From the NCBI GenBank assembly GCA_034520215.1, contig JAXHNR010000001.1, positions 858,560 to 922,559 of the forward strand: a DNA stretch of 64,000 bases, in the 5' to 3' direction. The position numbers were made by a program, and so were the translations under genes. The DNA comes from Candidatus Krumholzibacteriota bacterium. Lineage in GTDB: Bacteria > Krumholzibacteriota > Krumholzibacteriia > Krumholzibacteriales > WJIX01. The first letter of the stretch is position 1; the number at the start of each line of letters is the position of its first letter. Positions 26,812 to 33,677 of this stretch are shown in pieces. Below the pieces are notes generated by a model. It was not told where the DNA came from. It did no database searches and saw only the letters and a list, made by a program, of their open reading frames with translations.

Positions 26812-27309
26812 GTGTTGTTTCTGCTTGATGCTAATGTTTTAATTGATGCAAATAGAGACTACTATTCAATAGATAGAGTTCCTGAGTTCTGGGATTGGTT
26901 AGAATATAAGGGCAATGGCGGCGAGGTAAAAATACCTATTGAAATGTATGAGGAAATTGCTGAAGGAAATGACAACCTTGGTAATTGGACTAAGCGCCCC
27001 GATATTGAAAGAGCTATATTATTAGATGAAGATGTCGAGGAATCTCTAGTAGAAAAAGTAATTAAAGAAGGATATGCATCTGACTTGACAGATGTTGAGG
27101 TCGAGAAAATTGGACGCGATCCTTTTTTAATTGCATACGGATTGCAGGATATCGAAGAAAGGCGCATTGTTACAACAGAAGTCTCAAAATTAACTAAAAT
27201 TAGAGCTAATCGGCATATTCCTGATGTGTGCGATGATTTTGGTTTACTAGCAATCAATACTTTTGAATTTATTCGTGCTCTAAATTTTACTACAAGTTGG
27301 AATAGCTAG
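26812..27309 (+). CDS. Cassette 12b: DUF4411 PIN-like toxin candidate
   Basis: The 165-aa protein opens LFLLDANVLIDANRDYYSIDRVPEFWDWLE, the conserved DUF4411 start with the first PIN aspartate. DPFLIAYG and PDVCDDFGL supply further acidic residues. It starts with GTG after AGGGGATT. It is the probable effector ribonuclease partner of the upstream XRE-ImmA gene. Confidence 0.85.
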   Translation: MLFLLDANVLIDANRDYYSIDRVPEFWDWLEYKGNGGEVKIPIEMYEEIAEGNDNLGNWTKRPDIERAILLDEDVEESLVEKVIKEGYASDLTDVEVEKIGRDPFLIAYGLQDIEERRIVTTEVSKLTKIRANRHIPDVCDDFGLLAINTFEFIRALNFTTSWNS

Positions 27310-27353
27310 TAATATTTATAGATTTGTAATTATTTTCTCAATTGCAGTCTTTC

Positions 27354-27441
27354 TTATAACAAGGCATTCCCGCAACGCCGCGAAGCGCGGCTGCCCTGCG
27401 AGACATCCTTTCGGATGTCGGGAATGCCCGAAATGTTATCT
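27354..27441 (+). repeat. attC-like site 11-type, twin of the site at 16586
   Basis: TTATAAC...GTTATCT, 88 nt. It shares the AAGGCATTCCCGCAACGCCG block with the site at 16586 but has GACATCC...GGATGTC in the inner stem where that site has GACACCC...GGGTGTC, a paired T-A to C-G replacement. Confidence 0.8.
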
Positions 27442-27464
27442 GATATGCCTGGATAGAAATATTA

Positions 27465-27537
27465 TTGACATAATTCAGAAGATAAAGTTATAATTTACAA
27501 CAAGTTAGGGGGGACTGGTCGCAATTTGCGACCAGTC
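27465..27537 (+). promoter_or_regulatory. Promoter plus perfect 25-nt palindrome before ORF6N gene
   Basis: TTGACA (27465-27470) and TATAAT (27489-27494), 18-nt spacer. Downstream, 27513-27537 is a perfect inverted repeat with 12-nt arms (GACTGGTCGCAA / TTGCGACCAGTC) and one central base. It sits 29 nt before the ATG, in the transcribed leader: an operator or a strong leader hairpin. Confidence 0.72.
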
Positions 27538-27566
27538 ATTCATAAGGCTTTGATAGATATAGAGTT

Positions 27567-28102
27567 ATGGGGAGAGTGCAATCAAATAACCGAATCGTGA
27601 AGGTTGAAAGTAAAATTCTTCAGGTTCGTGGTGAGAAGGTAATCATCGATGCGGACCTGGCCGATTTTTATGGAGTCTCAACGAAGCGCCTCAACGAGCA
27701 GGTCAACCGCAACAAAGAGAGATTCCCTGATGATTTCATGTTCAAATTGACCAGAGCGGAGAAAGCTGAAGTTGTCTCGGCCTGTCCTCATCTTGAGAAA
27801 CTAAAGAGGACCAGATCGATGCCACATGCTTTCACTGAACATGGGGCGATCATGGCAGCGACAGTTTTGAGTTCTGATCAGGCAATTGAGATGAGTATAT
27901 TTATAGTTAGAGCCTTTGCTATAAACTACGAAGAGCCGTTCAAGAGTATTCAGAGATTTCTCACAAGCTAGATATTCTGGAGCGACAGGTTTCCAAGCAT
28001 GACAAGGAAATAGTCTCTTTGGTTAAGGTTATAAAGCGAATGCTCAGTCCCAAGTCCGTTGCAAAAAAGAGACGAATTGGGTTTAAAGTGTCAGATAAAT
28101 AA
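27567..28102 (+). pseudogene. Cassette 13: ORF6N-domain protein, frameshifted
   Basis: ORF6N proteins are phage- and TA-associated DNA-binding proteins. The N-terminal domain is clear: VESKILQVRGEKVIIDADLADFYGVSTKRLNEQV and MPHAFTEHGAIMAATVL. After IVRAFAINYEEPFKS the frame meets a stop at 27971. Another frame resumes with SHKLDILERQVSKHDKEIVSL and ends KKRRIGFKVSDK at 28102, the usual coiled-coil and tail of the family. A single indel near 27930-27960 explains this. The 134-aa short form could still fold its DNA-binding domain. Confidence 0.82.
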
Positions 28103-28128
28103 TTAAAGGGAGAGGTTTACGGCACAAC

Positions 28129-28190
28129 AGATAACACTTATGAGGCCTTCCCTTCGGTCATAGGTTTCGCAAACCTGCGTAATGTTATGT
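28129..28190 (+). repeat. attC-like site, short
   Basis: AGATAAC...GTTATGT, 62 nt, with arms ACTTATGAGGCC and GGTCATAGGT. Short but within the attC size range. Confidence 0.65.
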
Positions 28191-28245
28191 GCAATGCGTA
28201 TTAAGTAATCTTTTGGATTAATTATTGCTGTTTTTTAGTTGCACC

Positions 28246-28267
28246 ATGTTAACGTATATGTTAACAT
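28246..28267 (+). promoter_or_regulatory. Inverted repeat (putative HigA operator)
   Basis: ATGTTAAC and GTTAACAT flank a 6-nt centre (GTATAT). It lies 20 nt before the remnant of higB, where an autoregulatory HigA site is expected. No clear -35/-10 pair was found. Confidence 0.55.
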
Positions 28268-28285
28268 CATGCAATTAGAGAGATA

Positions 28286-28441
28286 AAGTTTTACAGGACC
28301 AGTTCTGGCGCGAGCCCGATAGAAGATTATCTTGATGGTCTTGGTCCTAAACAGGCGCAGAAGGTGAAGAGAAGCGATATAGATTTAGTTGAGAGAAGAA
28401 AAAGAGATTATTTGAAGAGGAAAAACGATGAGCGATCATAA
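28286..28441 (+). pseudogene. higB-like toxin remnant, internally deleted and start lost
   Basis: In one frame it reads KFYRTSSGASPIEDYLDGL, the start of Gp49/HigB (RelE-family) toxins, then jumps after AQKVK directly to DIDLVERRKRDYLKRKN, the family's C-terminal end. The central half of the toxin is missing, and a TAA directly precedes the remnant where MxW..K should be. The stop overlaps the start of the antitoxin gene, as in intact higBA pairs. Confidence 0.8.
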
Positions 28442-28709
28442 GCAATATGTTAAGGAAAGGAAAAAAAGAGATCCTGAGTTTGCCGAAGGTTATGAAATAG
28501 GATATGACAAATTCAAGTTAGGGATGCTATTAAAAGCTGCCAGGAAGGAAGCGGGGATGACCCAGGAGGAGGTAGCAAAAAAGCTGAACACGAAGAAGAC
28601 AGCAATTTCAAGGCTTGAGAATCATTCTACTGATTTCCGTTTGTCGACTATTGAGAAATATGCTGAAACTTTGGGCAAGAAGCTTTATATTTCTTTTAGG
28701 CAGGGTTAA
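28428..28709 (+). CDS. Cassette 14: HigA-type XRE antitoxin
   Basis: The 93-aa protein starts with a charged N-terminal segment (DPEFAEGYEIGYDKFKLG) and has an XRE helix-turn-helix: LKAARKEAGMTQEEVAKKLNTKKTAISRLENH. It ends with LGKKLYISFRQ, as in HigA partners of Gp49-like toxins. It overlaps the higB remnant by 14 nt. Its stop codon coincides with the junction to the foreign GC-rich block, so the end of this cassette, including its attC, is missing here. Confidence 0.87.
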   Translation: MSDHKQYVKERKKRDPEFAEGYEIGYDKFKLGMLLKAARKEAGMTQEEVAKKLNTKKTAISRLENHSTDFRLSTIEKYAETLGKKLYISFRQG

Positions 28710-28828
28710 GTTAACCGCCCCAAGAGTGCGGTTATGGTTCCGGCGGGCATGAGAACGGGGGCTGTCAGCGACCGGGCAATGAAGTCGACCCCCAGCATCG
28801 GGCAGACAGTGACCAGACCCGGACTTTG
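28706..28828 (-). pseudogene. 3' fragment of a second FecCD-type permease
   Basis: On the minus strand the codons read GLVTVCPMLGVDFIARSL and TAPVLMPAGTITALLGR. This lines up with the last transmembrane part of FecCD permeases, including the neighbouring one (LLLVSDTVARTLLSPVIMP, then VGILTSFLGAP). Similarity ends exactly at the higA stop, where the frame runs into TAA. It lies directly after the ATPase gene, so the donor operon probably carried a second permease cut off by the insertion or a deletion. Confidence 0.65.
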
Positions 28829-28864
28829 CTGTTCATCTCATGGGTTGTGTTCACATTTTTATTG

Positions 28865-29662
28865 TTATATATGCTCAAGCTTCCCCGTCTCCGAATCCTC
28901 CACGGGCACAATATGTATAAGGTCGCCGTGTTTGTGAATTGCCACGCTTATCCCGAAAGCGCGTGTGATGTTTTTCCTAGTGAGGACCTGCTGGGTGGTG
29001 CCCGAGGCGAACACCTGGCCGTCCTTGAGGAGCACCAGGCGGTCGCAGTATTGTGATGCTAGATTGAGGTCGTGTATGGCCATAAGCGTGAGCGTATTCC
29101 GTTGGTGCGTGAGTCGTAGTACGAGGTTCATGAGGCCCAGCTGATGTTTGATGTCCAAGTTGCTGGTAGGCTCATCAAGGCATAATACCATGGGTTCCTG
29201 GGCCAGGGCGCGAGCGATCTGTACGCGCTGGTGTTGCCCTCCACTGAGTGTGTTGATATCGCGGTGTGAGATGTCGTTTAAGTACATGATAGACAGCACT
29301 CGGTTTACGACGTGGAGGTCATGGGCGGACGGTTCCCATTCCAGATGAGGTATACGCCCCGTGAGAACGGCATCGAACACAGGTTGGGGAAAAGATCTTT
29401 CCTGCACCTGAGGCACGTAACCCATCAGGCGGGCCAGCTCCCGCCGCTTCATCGATGACATATCTATTCCGTTGATAGTGATGGTGCCTCTGGCGGGACT
29501 GGACAGTCCGCACAGGCAGCGGATCAAAGTGGTCTTTCCCGACCCGTTGGGACCGATCATGCCGACCAGTGAGCCCGCCGGAAAGGAGAGTGTGATATCG
29601 CGCAGTACTTGTATCTTCCCGTAGGCGAACGAGACATCATCGATGGTGACGAGATCTACCAA
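28865..29662 (-). CDS. ABC transporter ATPase, metal/siderophore type (FecE/BtuD-like), likely nickel
   Basis: This 265-aa ATPase energises a FecCD-type importer. Walker A is GPNGSGKT, the Q-loop lies in GYVPQVQ, the signature is LSGGQHQRVQIARAL, Walker B is VLCLDEPTSNLD and the H-switch is AIHDL. The frame stays open upstream, but TTG at 29662 (LVDLVTIDDVSFAYG) marks the natural start and overlaps the permease stop by 7 nt. Composition is GC-rich compared with the AT-rich cassettes around it. With nikR at the other end of the block, nickel is the likely cargo; iron or cobalt chelates remain possible. Confidence 0.88.
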   Translation of the reverse strand: MVDLVTIDDVSFAYGKIQVLRDITLSFPAGSLVGMIGPNGSGKTTLIRCLCGLSSPARGTITINGIDMSSMKRRELARLMGYVPQVQERSFPQPVFDAVLTGRIPHLEWEPSAHDLHVVNRVLSIMYLNDISHRDINTLSGGQHQRVQIARALAQEPMVLCLDEPTSNLDIKHQLGLMNLVLRLTHQRNTLTLMAIHDLNLASQYCDRLVLLKDGQVFASGTTQQVLTRKNITRAFGISVAIHKHGDLIHIVPVEDSETGKLEHI

Positions 29663-30633
29663 TGTTTTCGCCCCCTGATGATGAGGTAAATGAACAGGGG
29701 CGCTCCAAGAAAGGAAGTGAGGATGCCCACGGGCATGATGACCGGTGAGAGCAAGGTGCGCGCCACGGTATCTGATACCAGCAAAAGTAGAGCGCCTGCG
29801 ATACAGCATCCGGGGATGAGAAAGCGGGCGTCCGTTCCCACAATGCGCCGAACGATATGGGGAACCACCAGACCCACGAACCCGATGATGCCCACGAAGG
29901 AAACAACCAGGGCCGTCAGGAGGGATGAGATGAGCAGCCCCAATATGCGGGTTCTGGAGGTGTTGACCCCCAGGGTGTGGGCCACCTCCTCGCTGCTGTT
30001 CATTGCGTTGTATCGCCAGCGGTTGAGGAAGAAGTAGATGAGGGTGGCCACGGTGCCCACCGAAATGATGGTCACCAAGGTCCAATCGGTTCGGCCCAGA
30101 TCACCGAAGGTCCAGAATATGATGGATGCCAGTTGCACCTCGTCACTAGCGAAGTACCGTAGTGAGGTTGTTCCTGCGGTGAACAGGGACGCCATGGCCA
30201 CGCCGGCCAGGATCATGGTCTCGGTGGACGCGTCCCTGATGCGGGCCAAAAGGAGGATGACGCCTGTGGACATCAGGGTCGAGGCAAAGGCACAGAGTGC
30301 TAAAAAAAAAGGGAGGTCGAAGGACACAGAATGGGCTTGCGTGGAGCCCGCGCCGAGGACAACGATGCCGAAGGCGGCGCCGAATGATGCTGCGTGGGAG
30401 ACTCCCAAGGTCGATGGTGATGCCAGGGGATTGCGAAGAACGTTCTGCATGACCATCCCGGAGACGGCCAGGGCGGCCCCTGCGAATATGGCGGTGGCGA
30501 TGCGCATCATGCGGATGTTCCATATCACGACCCTATGGGCATACGACCCATTACCAATGAATGCATTAAAAGCATCGATCGTGGTCATCGGGTACGGTCC
30601 CGTGGTAAGGGAATACATGGCCACCAGCACCAC
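29656..30633 (-). CDS. FecCD-family ABC permease, likely nickel uptake
   Basis: This integral membrane subunit has about nine to ten hydrophobic segments. GAALAVSGMVMQNVLRNPLA and GIIGFVGLVVPHIVRRIVG are the BtuC/FecCD signatures that contact the ATPase. The start is uncertain: GTG 30633 cuts into the first transmembrane helix, and the frame is open further upstream (QNLLRRIWLLAGIIL) without ATG, GTG or TTG. The start codon may be unusual or mutated. It lies between the binding protein and the ATPase genes. Confidence 0.87.
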   Translation of the reverse strand: MVLVAMYSLTTGPYPMTTIDAFNAFIGNGSYAHRVVIWNIRMMRIATAIFAGAALAVSGMVMQNVLRNPLASPSTLGVSHAASFGAAFGIVVLGAGSTQAHSVSFDLPFFLALCAFASTLMSTGVILLLARIRDASTETMILAGVAMASLFTAGTTSLRYFASDEVQLASIIFWTFGDLGRTDWTLVTIISVGTVATLIYFFLNRWRYNAMNSSEEVAHTLGVNTSRTRILGLLISSLLTALVVSFVGIIGFVGLVVPHIVRRIVGTDARFLIPGCCIAGALLLLVSDTVARTLLSPVIMPVGILTSFLGAPLFIYLIIRGRKHW

Positions 30634-30731
30634 CAGGATGATCCCTGCCAGCAGCCAAATTCTCCTTAAGAGGTTCTGCTGCCTGTGCTGCGCAATAGGG
30701 TCTCGGGGCCTGTGGTAAGAGCTTTGGAATA

Positions 30732-31856
30732 TTATATGGAACCTCCCAAGTTTTCAGTCACTCGAGGTCGATCTTTACAAAACCCATGGTATTCCTTTTC
30801 CATCTGTGCATATACGGGAGATCCCACCATGGAGGCGTATATCTCGTCGGCCTTGGCCGTTGGTTCCACATCAGCGAATCTCTCTGGATGCACAACCGAC
30901 CCAACAAAGTAGCAGTTGGCAAGCATCGTCGCAAAATTGGTGTTGTAGGAATTGTAGGGCATGACGATATAAATGTGATCTTCGACGACTGCCGACAGCA
31001 AAGAGTATGCCTTGTCGTTGTTGATGCTTTCGACAACAAGATAATAACTCATAGCGTCGATGAACAGAATGTCCGGGTCCCAGGCCAAGAGCTGTTCCTT
31101 GTCGATAAACATATGTCCGGTGCCCGCCGAGGAGGCGACGTTGTTCACATTGGTGTATTCGAAGGGTGGAAAATCCACACGGGTTGAGAGTATCTCCCTT
31201 GCGCCCCGGAGAGCAACCCCGCCGACATAGGCAGAGGGCTTCTCATCTTCCGGGATGTTGGATGTCCGGGCGTCAAGGTCCGTCAAAATTCCGTCGATGT
31301 ATGAGATTACCTTTTCGGCCTTGTCGCTTTTTCCCAGAACATTCCCCATGAGGCGAAGGGTATGTTCGAAAACGGCCCGCCTTTCTCCAAGGTCCCCCAG
31401 GTCAATTGCCACCACGGGTATGCCAGTCTTCGCCTGAAGGTCGTCCATGGTTCCCCCGGTGGCCGGCTCCAACTGTGAGCACGAGTGGAAGATCACGTCC
31501 GGCTGCTGGACCATGATAAGCTCCGCATCGCCCCCGTGCTTTGGTCCTATCACGGGGAGGTCCTTCAAGTCCGGTCTGGCGAACTGGTAAGGCGTGATGG
31601 CTTTCTTGGTTTCAACATCCTCAACTCCAACGATCATATCGGTAGCGTTCAGATATGTCAGCATTCTCACAGCTCCCGAGGCGACCCCTACCACACGATC
31701 CACCTTTACGGGGACGTCCACCTTTCGGCCAAGCAGGTCAGTGATTGTCTGCGTTTTTCCGTCATTTTCCGTTTCCAAGTTCAGGAATCTTGAAGATAGA
31801 ATTACCACGGTGATCAGCAGTCCGACCAAGGCGATTATTATTAGTTTTCTTTTCAT
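30732..31856 (-). CDS. ABC transporter substrate-binding protein (BtuF/FecB type), likely nickel
   Basis: A cluster-A type III binding protein of 374 aa. The N-terminal hydrophobic segment LIIIALVGLLITVVILSS would be a signal peptide or membrane anchor. The fold start is ITDLLGRKVDVPVKVDRVVG, with VIGPKHGGDAELIMVQQPDVIF before the hinge helix. A VDVP start and the C-terminal HPERFADVEP are usual. It begins within the stop of the tiny CxxC gene (ATGA overlap). Similar proteins are known to me from methanogenic archaea and anaerobes. The ligand is inferred from the divergent nikR. Confidence 0.86.
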   Translation of the reverse strand: MKRKLIIIALVGLLITVVILSSRFLNLETENDGKTQTITDLLGRKVDVPVKVDRVVGVASGAVRMLTYLNATDMIVGVEDVETKKAITPYQFARPDLKDLPVIGPKHGGDAELIMVQQPDVIFHSCSQLEPATGGTMDDLQAKTGIPVVAIDLGDLGERRAVFEHTLRLMGNVLGKSDKAEKVISYIDGILTDLDARTSNIPEDEKPSAYVGGVALRGAREILSTRVDFPPFEYTNVNNVASSAGTGHMFIDKEQLLAWDPDILFIDAMSYYLVVESINNDKAYSLLSAVVEDHIYIVMPYNSYNTNFATMLANCYFVGSVVHPERFADVEPTAKADEIYASMVGSPVYAQMEKEYHGFCKDRPRVTENLGGSI

Positions 31857-31993
31857 TCTTTTTCCTTCTGTTCGTTTGTCTGTCTAAAGCAGGGAACGCA
31901 GAGCTTGCTTCCCTGTTCCGTCTTTATGATCCTGGTGACCATCAATTGCTCATCGGTCTTTGATGAAGTTTTCAATACGTCTAACGGTAACAC
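31853..31993 (-). CDS. Tiny CxxC protein upstream of the binding-protein gene
   Basis: From GTG 31993 the frame encodes 46 aa: LPLDVLKTSSKTDEQLMVT, then RIIKTEQGSKLCVPCFRQ and a charged tail. It stops by ATGA overlap with the binding-protein start, which strongly suggests translational coupling. The frame is open a further 15 or so codons upstream (IYISSNKREL) without a normal start codon. The CVPC pair might bind a metal. Function unknown; the possibility of a non-coding leader remains. Confidence 0.5.
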   Translation of the reverse strand: MLPLDVLKTSSKTDEQLMVTRIIKTEQGSKLCVPCFRQTNEQKEKE

Positions 31994-32052
31994 TAATTCT
32001 CTTTTATTACTACTGATGTAGATATTATTATATTAATTTTCGAGTAGCAATA

Positions 32053-32092
32053 TTTTTATAACCGTAGCACAATTGTAGTGTGGAAGTACTAC
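32053..32092 (+). promoter_or_regulatory. Divergent nikR/transporter control region
   Basis: An archaeal-type TATA-like stretch (TTTTTATAA, 32053-32061) lies about 35 nt before the nikR ATG; read on the minus strand it is TTATAAAAA, facing the transporter genes. GTAGTG-TGGAAG-TACTAC (32075-32092) is a near-inverted repeat directly before the ATG and is a candidate NikR site, although it does not match the E. coli GTATGA-N16-TCATAC operator. Confidence 0.35.
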
Positions 32093-32093
32093 C

Positions 32094-32501
32094 ATGACTG
32101 TCGAAAGAGTTGGAGTATCGTTCGAGCCCGGGTTACTGGCAAAGTTTGATGCCTTGATAGAAAAGAAAGGATATACCAACCGGTCGAAAGCCATCAGGGA
32201 TTTGGTGCGAAAATCGCTTATCGAGGCTGAAATTGAAACGAAACCTGGCAATTTTATTGGAACTCTTACGATTATTTACGAACATGATGTGGGCGATGTT
32301 ACAAATCGATTGCAGCATTTTCAACACCATCACCTTTCTGAAATTATATCCACGACCCACATTCATGTTGATAAAGATATGTGCCTTGAAGTGTTGATTG
32401 TTCGTGGAAAAGCTAAGAATGTACGAAATTTAACGGACGATATAAGGGCAATAAAGGCTGTAAAACATGGCGAGTTGGTTATAACTAAAACTTCATTTTG
32501 A
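32094..32501 (+). CDS. nikR: Nickel-responsive regulator NikR
   Basis: NikR is a ribbon-helix-helix repressor with a C-terminal ACT-like nickel-sensing domain. The N-terminal domain reads RVGVSFEPGLLAKFDALIEKKG and YTNRSKAIRDLVRKSL. The high-affinity nickel ligands (H, H-x-H, C) are visible in HHHLSEIISTTHIHVDKDMC, with the family spacing. At 135 aa it is full length. It is divergent from the ABC importer, fitting repression of nickel uptake at high nickel. Confidence 0.95.
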   Translation: MTVERVGVSFEPGLLAKFDALIEKKGYTNRSKAIRDLVRKSLIEAEIETKPGNFIGTLTIIYEHDVGDVTNRLQHFQHHHLSEIISTTHIHVDKDMCLEVLIVRGKAKNVRNLTDDIRAIKAVKHGELVITKTSF

Positions 32502-32657
32502 AATTCATTCATAGGATACTATTGAGCAAAACGCACACATAGAAGAAATATGAAATAAGCCAAATACTATGATTTTCCAAGAGACTCTCTTCCTTCATGA
32601 CTCTTCGGAACTTCGTGCCCCGCCCCGTTGTACTCTCCTCGCTTCGCTCGTCGGGGC

Positions 32658-32745
32658 GTATAACATGCGGATATGAGGCTACAGGGGTTGCACCCCTACC
32701 GCCCAAATTGCCATCGGCAACTTCTCATATCCGCAAATGTTATAC
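32658..32745 (+). repeat. attC-like site after nikR
   Basis: GTATAAC (32658-32664) and GTTATAC (32739-32745) are perfect complements; arms GCGGATATGAG with CTCATATCCGC and ACAGGGGTTGC/GCAACTT-type inner pairing. At 88 nt it is a well-formed site, closing the nickel-block cassette. Confidence 0.85.
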
Positions 32746-32997
32746 GACCAGTGGTATGCTGAGGGGGAGGCCTCAATGAGTATCAGAGGCATTTGCGCAC
32801 TCGCTTGTCACGTCGGCTGCGGAGGATACGCCGCGCCAAGCTTCGTTGTGCAAGATCGGTACGCTGCTATTGACCTTGATTAAATGATAGTGCGTAAGAA
32901 TGTTGCGCTCCGCCCCAGTCGCAAGAGCGCGAAATGTTATGTACAACCCGTCTGTGGTCATGTATAGTATACTTAGGTTTTTAAAATAGGAGGAGAA
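32746..32997 (+). repeat. Gene-less cassette with degenerate attC
   Basis: No credible gene is seen. 32795-32850 resembles the body of the site-3 attC family (CGCTTGTCACGTCGGCTGCGG, CGCCGCGCCAAGC). A shorter attC-like end lies at 32892-32942: GCGTAAG...GTTATGT with GCGCTC/GAGCGC arms. It looks like a decayed or fused pair of attC sites. Confidence 0.5.
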
Positions 32998-33228
32998 ATG
33001 ACAGGACCATCACGAGCCAAGATGATTCTTGCTATTGTCTTGGGTGTACTAGCGGTAATTATCGTATTTCAGAATTTTCAGCCGGTCGAGACATACGTCC
33101 TTTTTTGGCGACTCACATTACCTCATGTAGTCTTTCTAGGAATTGTTTTCGCGGTAGGTATAATATTGGGAGCAGTACTCACAGCTATGTGGTATTATAG
33201 CCAGCTTAATAAAGAAGGGTCTGTTTAA
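32998..33228 (+). CDS. Cassette 15: LapA-domain (DUF1049) small membrane protein
   Basis: The 76-aa protein has two transmembrane helices (AKMILAIVLGVLAVIIVFQN and VVFLGIVFAVGIILGAVLTAM) joined by the conserved NFQPVETYVLFWRLTLPH segment of LapA-like proteins. LapA is tied to lipopolysaccharide assembly in E. coli; function here is not known. AGGAGG precedes the ATG. It is the sole gene of its cassette. Confidence 0.85.
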   Translation: MTGPSRAKMILAIVLGVLAVIIVFQNFQPVETYVLFWRLTLPHVVFLGIVFAVGIILGAVLTAMWYYSQLNKEGSV

Positions 33229-33317
33229 CCAGCGTTGACATTTTTTGTCATTGATTCGGCACATGAAGATTTCAATCAAGTTTTTGGCTCTAGTTTTATA
33301 ATTATTTAACGGGCGGC

Positions 33318-33436
33318 TTATAACAAAGGTGTTCGGCGGCTGAGCCTGGCGCCCGGGCTGCAGGACATTCCGGCTGCCAAGCTCAGAGCAAATCGCTTCC
33401 CTGGGGTCAGCGATGTCGCAAACCTGTAAGTTGAGG
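33318..33436 (+). repeat. attC-like site, degenerate 3' core
   Basis: The 5' end TTATAAC and body match site 4 (GCCCGGGCTGCAGGACATTCCGG, CAAATCGCT). The 3' core reads GTTGAGG at 33430 with GTTATTT close behind, where relatives have GAAATGTTATAT. Confidence 0.65.
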
Positions 33437-33448
33437 TTATTTTTGACC

Positions 33449-33477
33449 TTGACACTTATGCACAATTGATGCATACT
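33449..33477 (+). promoter_or_regulatory. vapBC promoter with operator
   Basis: TTGACA (33449-33454) and a weak CATACT (33472-33477) are spaced by 17 nt. Between them lies TATGCA-N7-TGCATA (33457-33475), a clear inverted repeat that is a good candidate for VapBC autorepression. Confidence 0.6.
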
Positions 33478-33484
33478 TATACAT

Positions 33485-33676
33485 ATGAGAACTACACTAA
33501 ACATAAACGATGAGCTTATTAATAAAGCGGCCAGGTTAACGGGCGTAAAAAAGAAGACTTCCCTGGTGCATCTGGGCCTTGAAGCATTAATTGCTTTTGA
33601 GAGCGCCAAAAGATTAGCGGCCCTCGGCGGCACTGAGAAGGATCTTGGCGGCATACCTCGCAAACGAACAAGTTAA
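33485..33676 (+). CDS. Cassette 16a: VapB antitoxin (type II, RHH)
   Basis: A 63-aa ribbon-helix-helix antitoxin: MRTTLNINDELINKAARLTG begins the DNA-binding part, and LGGTEKDLGGIPRKRTS is the typical toxin-binding tail. It is separated by 1 nt from the PIN toxin gene. Confidence 0.9.
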   Translation: MRTTLNINDELINKAARLTGVKKKTSLVHLGLEALIAFESAKRLAALGGTEKDLGGIPRKRTS

Positions 33677-33677
33677 C

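Noticed and set aside
28865-30085. 406-aa minus-strand protein with the ATPase at its end
   Set aside because: The first 141 residues are the permease region read in another frame (H-, P- and G-rich, no homology). The real ATPase starts at TTG 29662.
32053-32092. Canonical NikR operator upstream of nikR
   Set aside because: GTATGA-N16-TCATAC is not present; only a near-inverted repeat with different arms is seen, so it is listed at low confidence.
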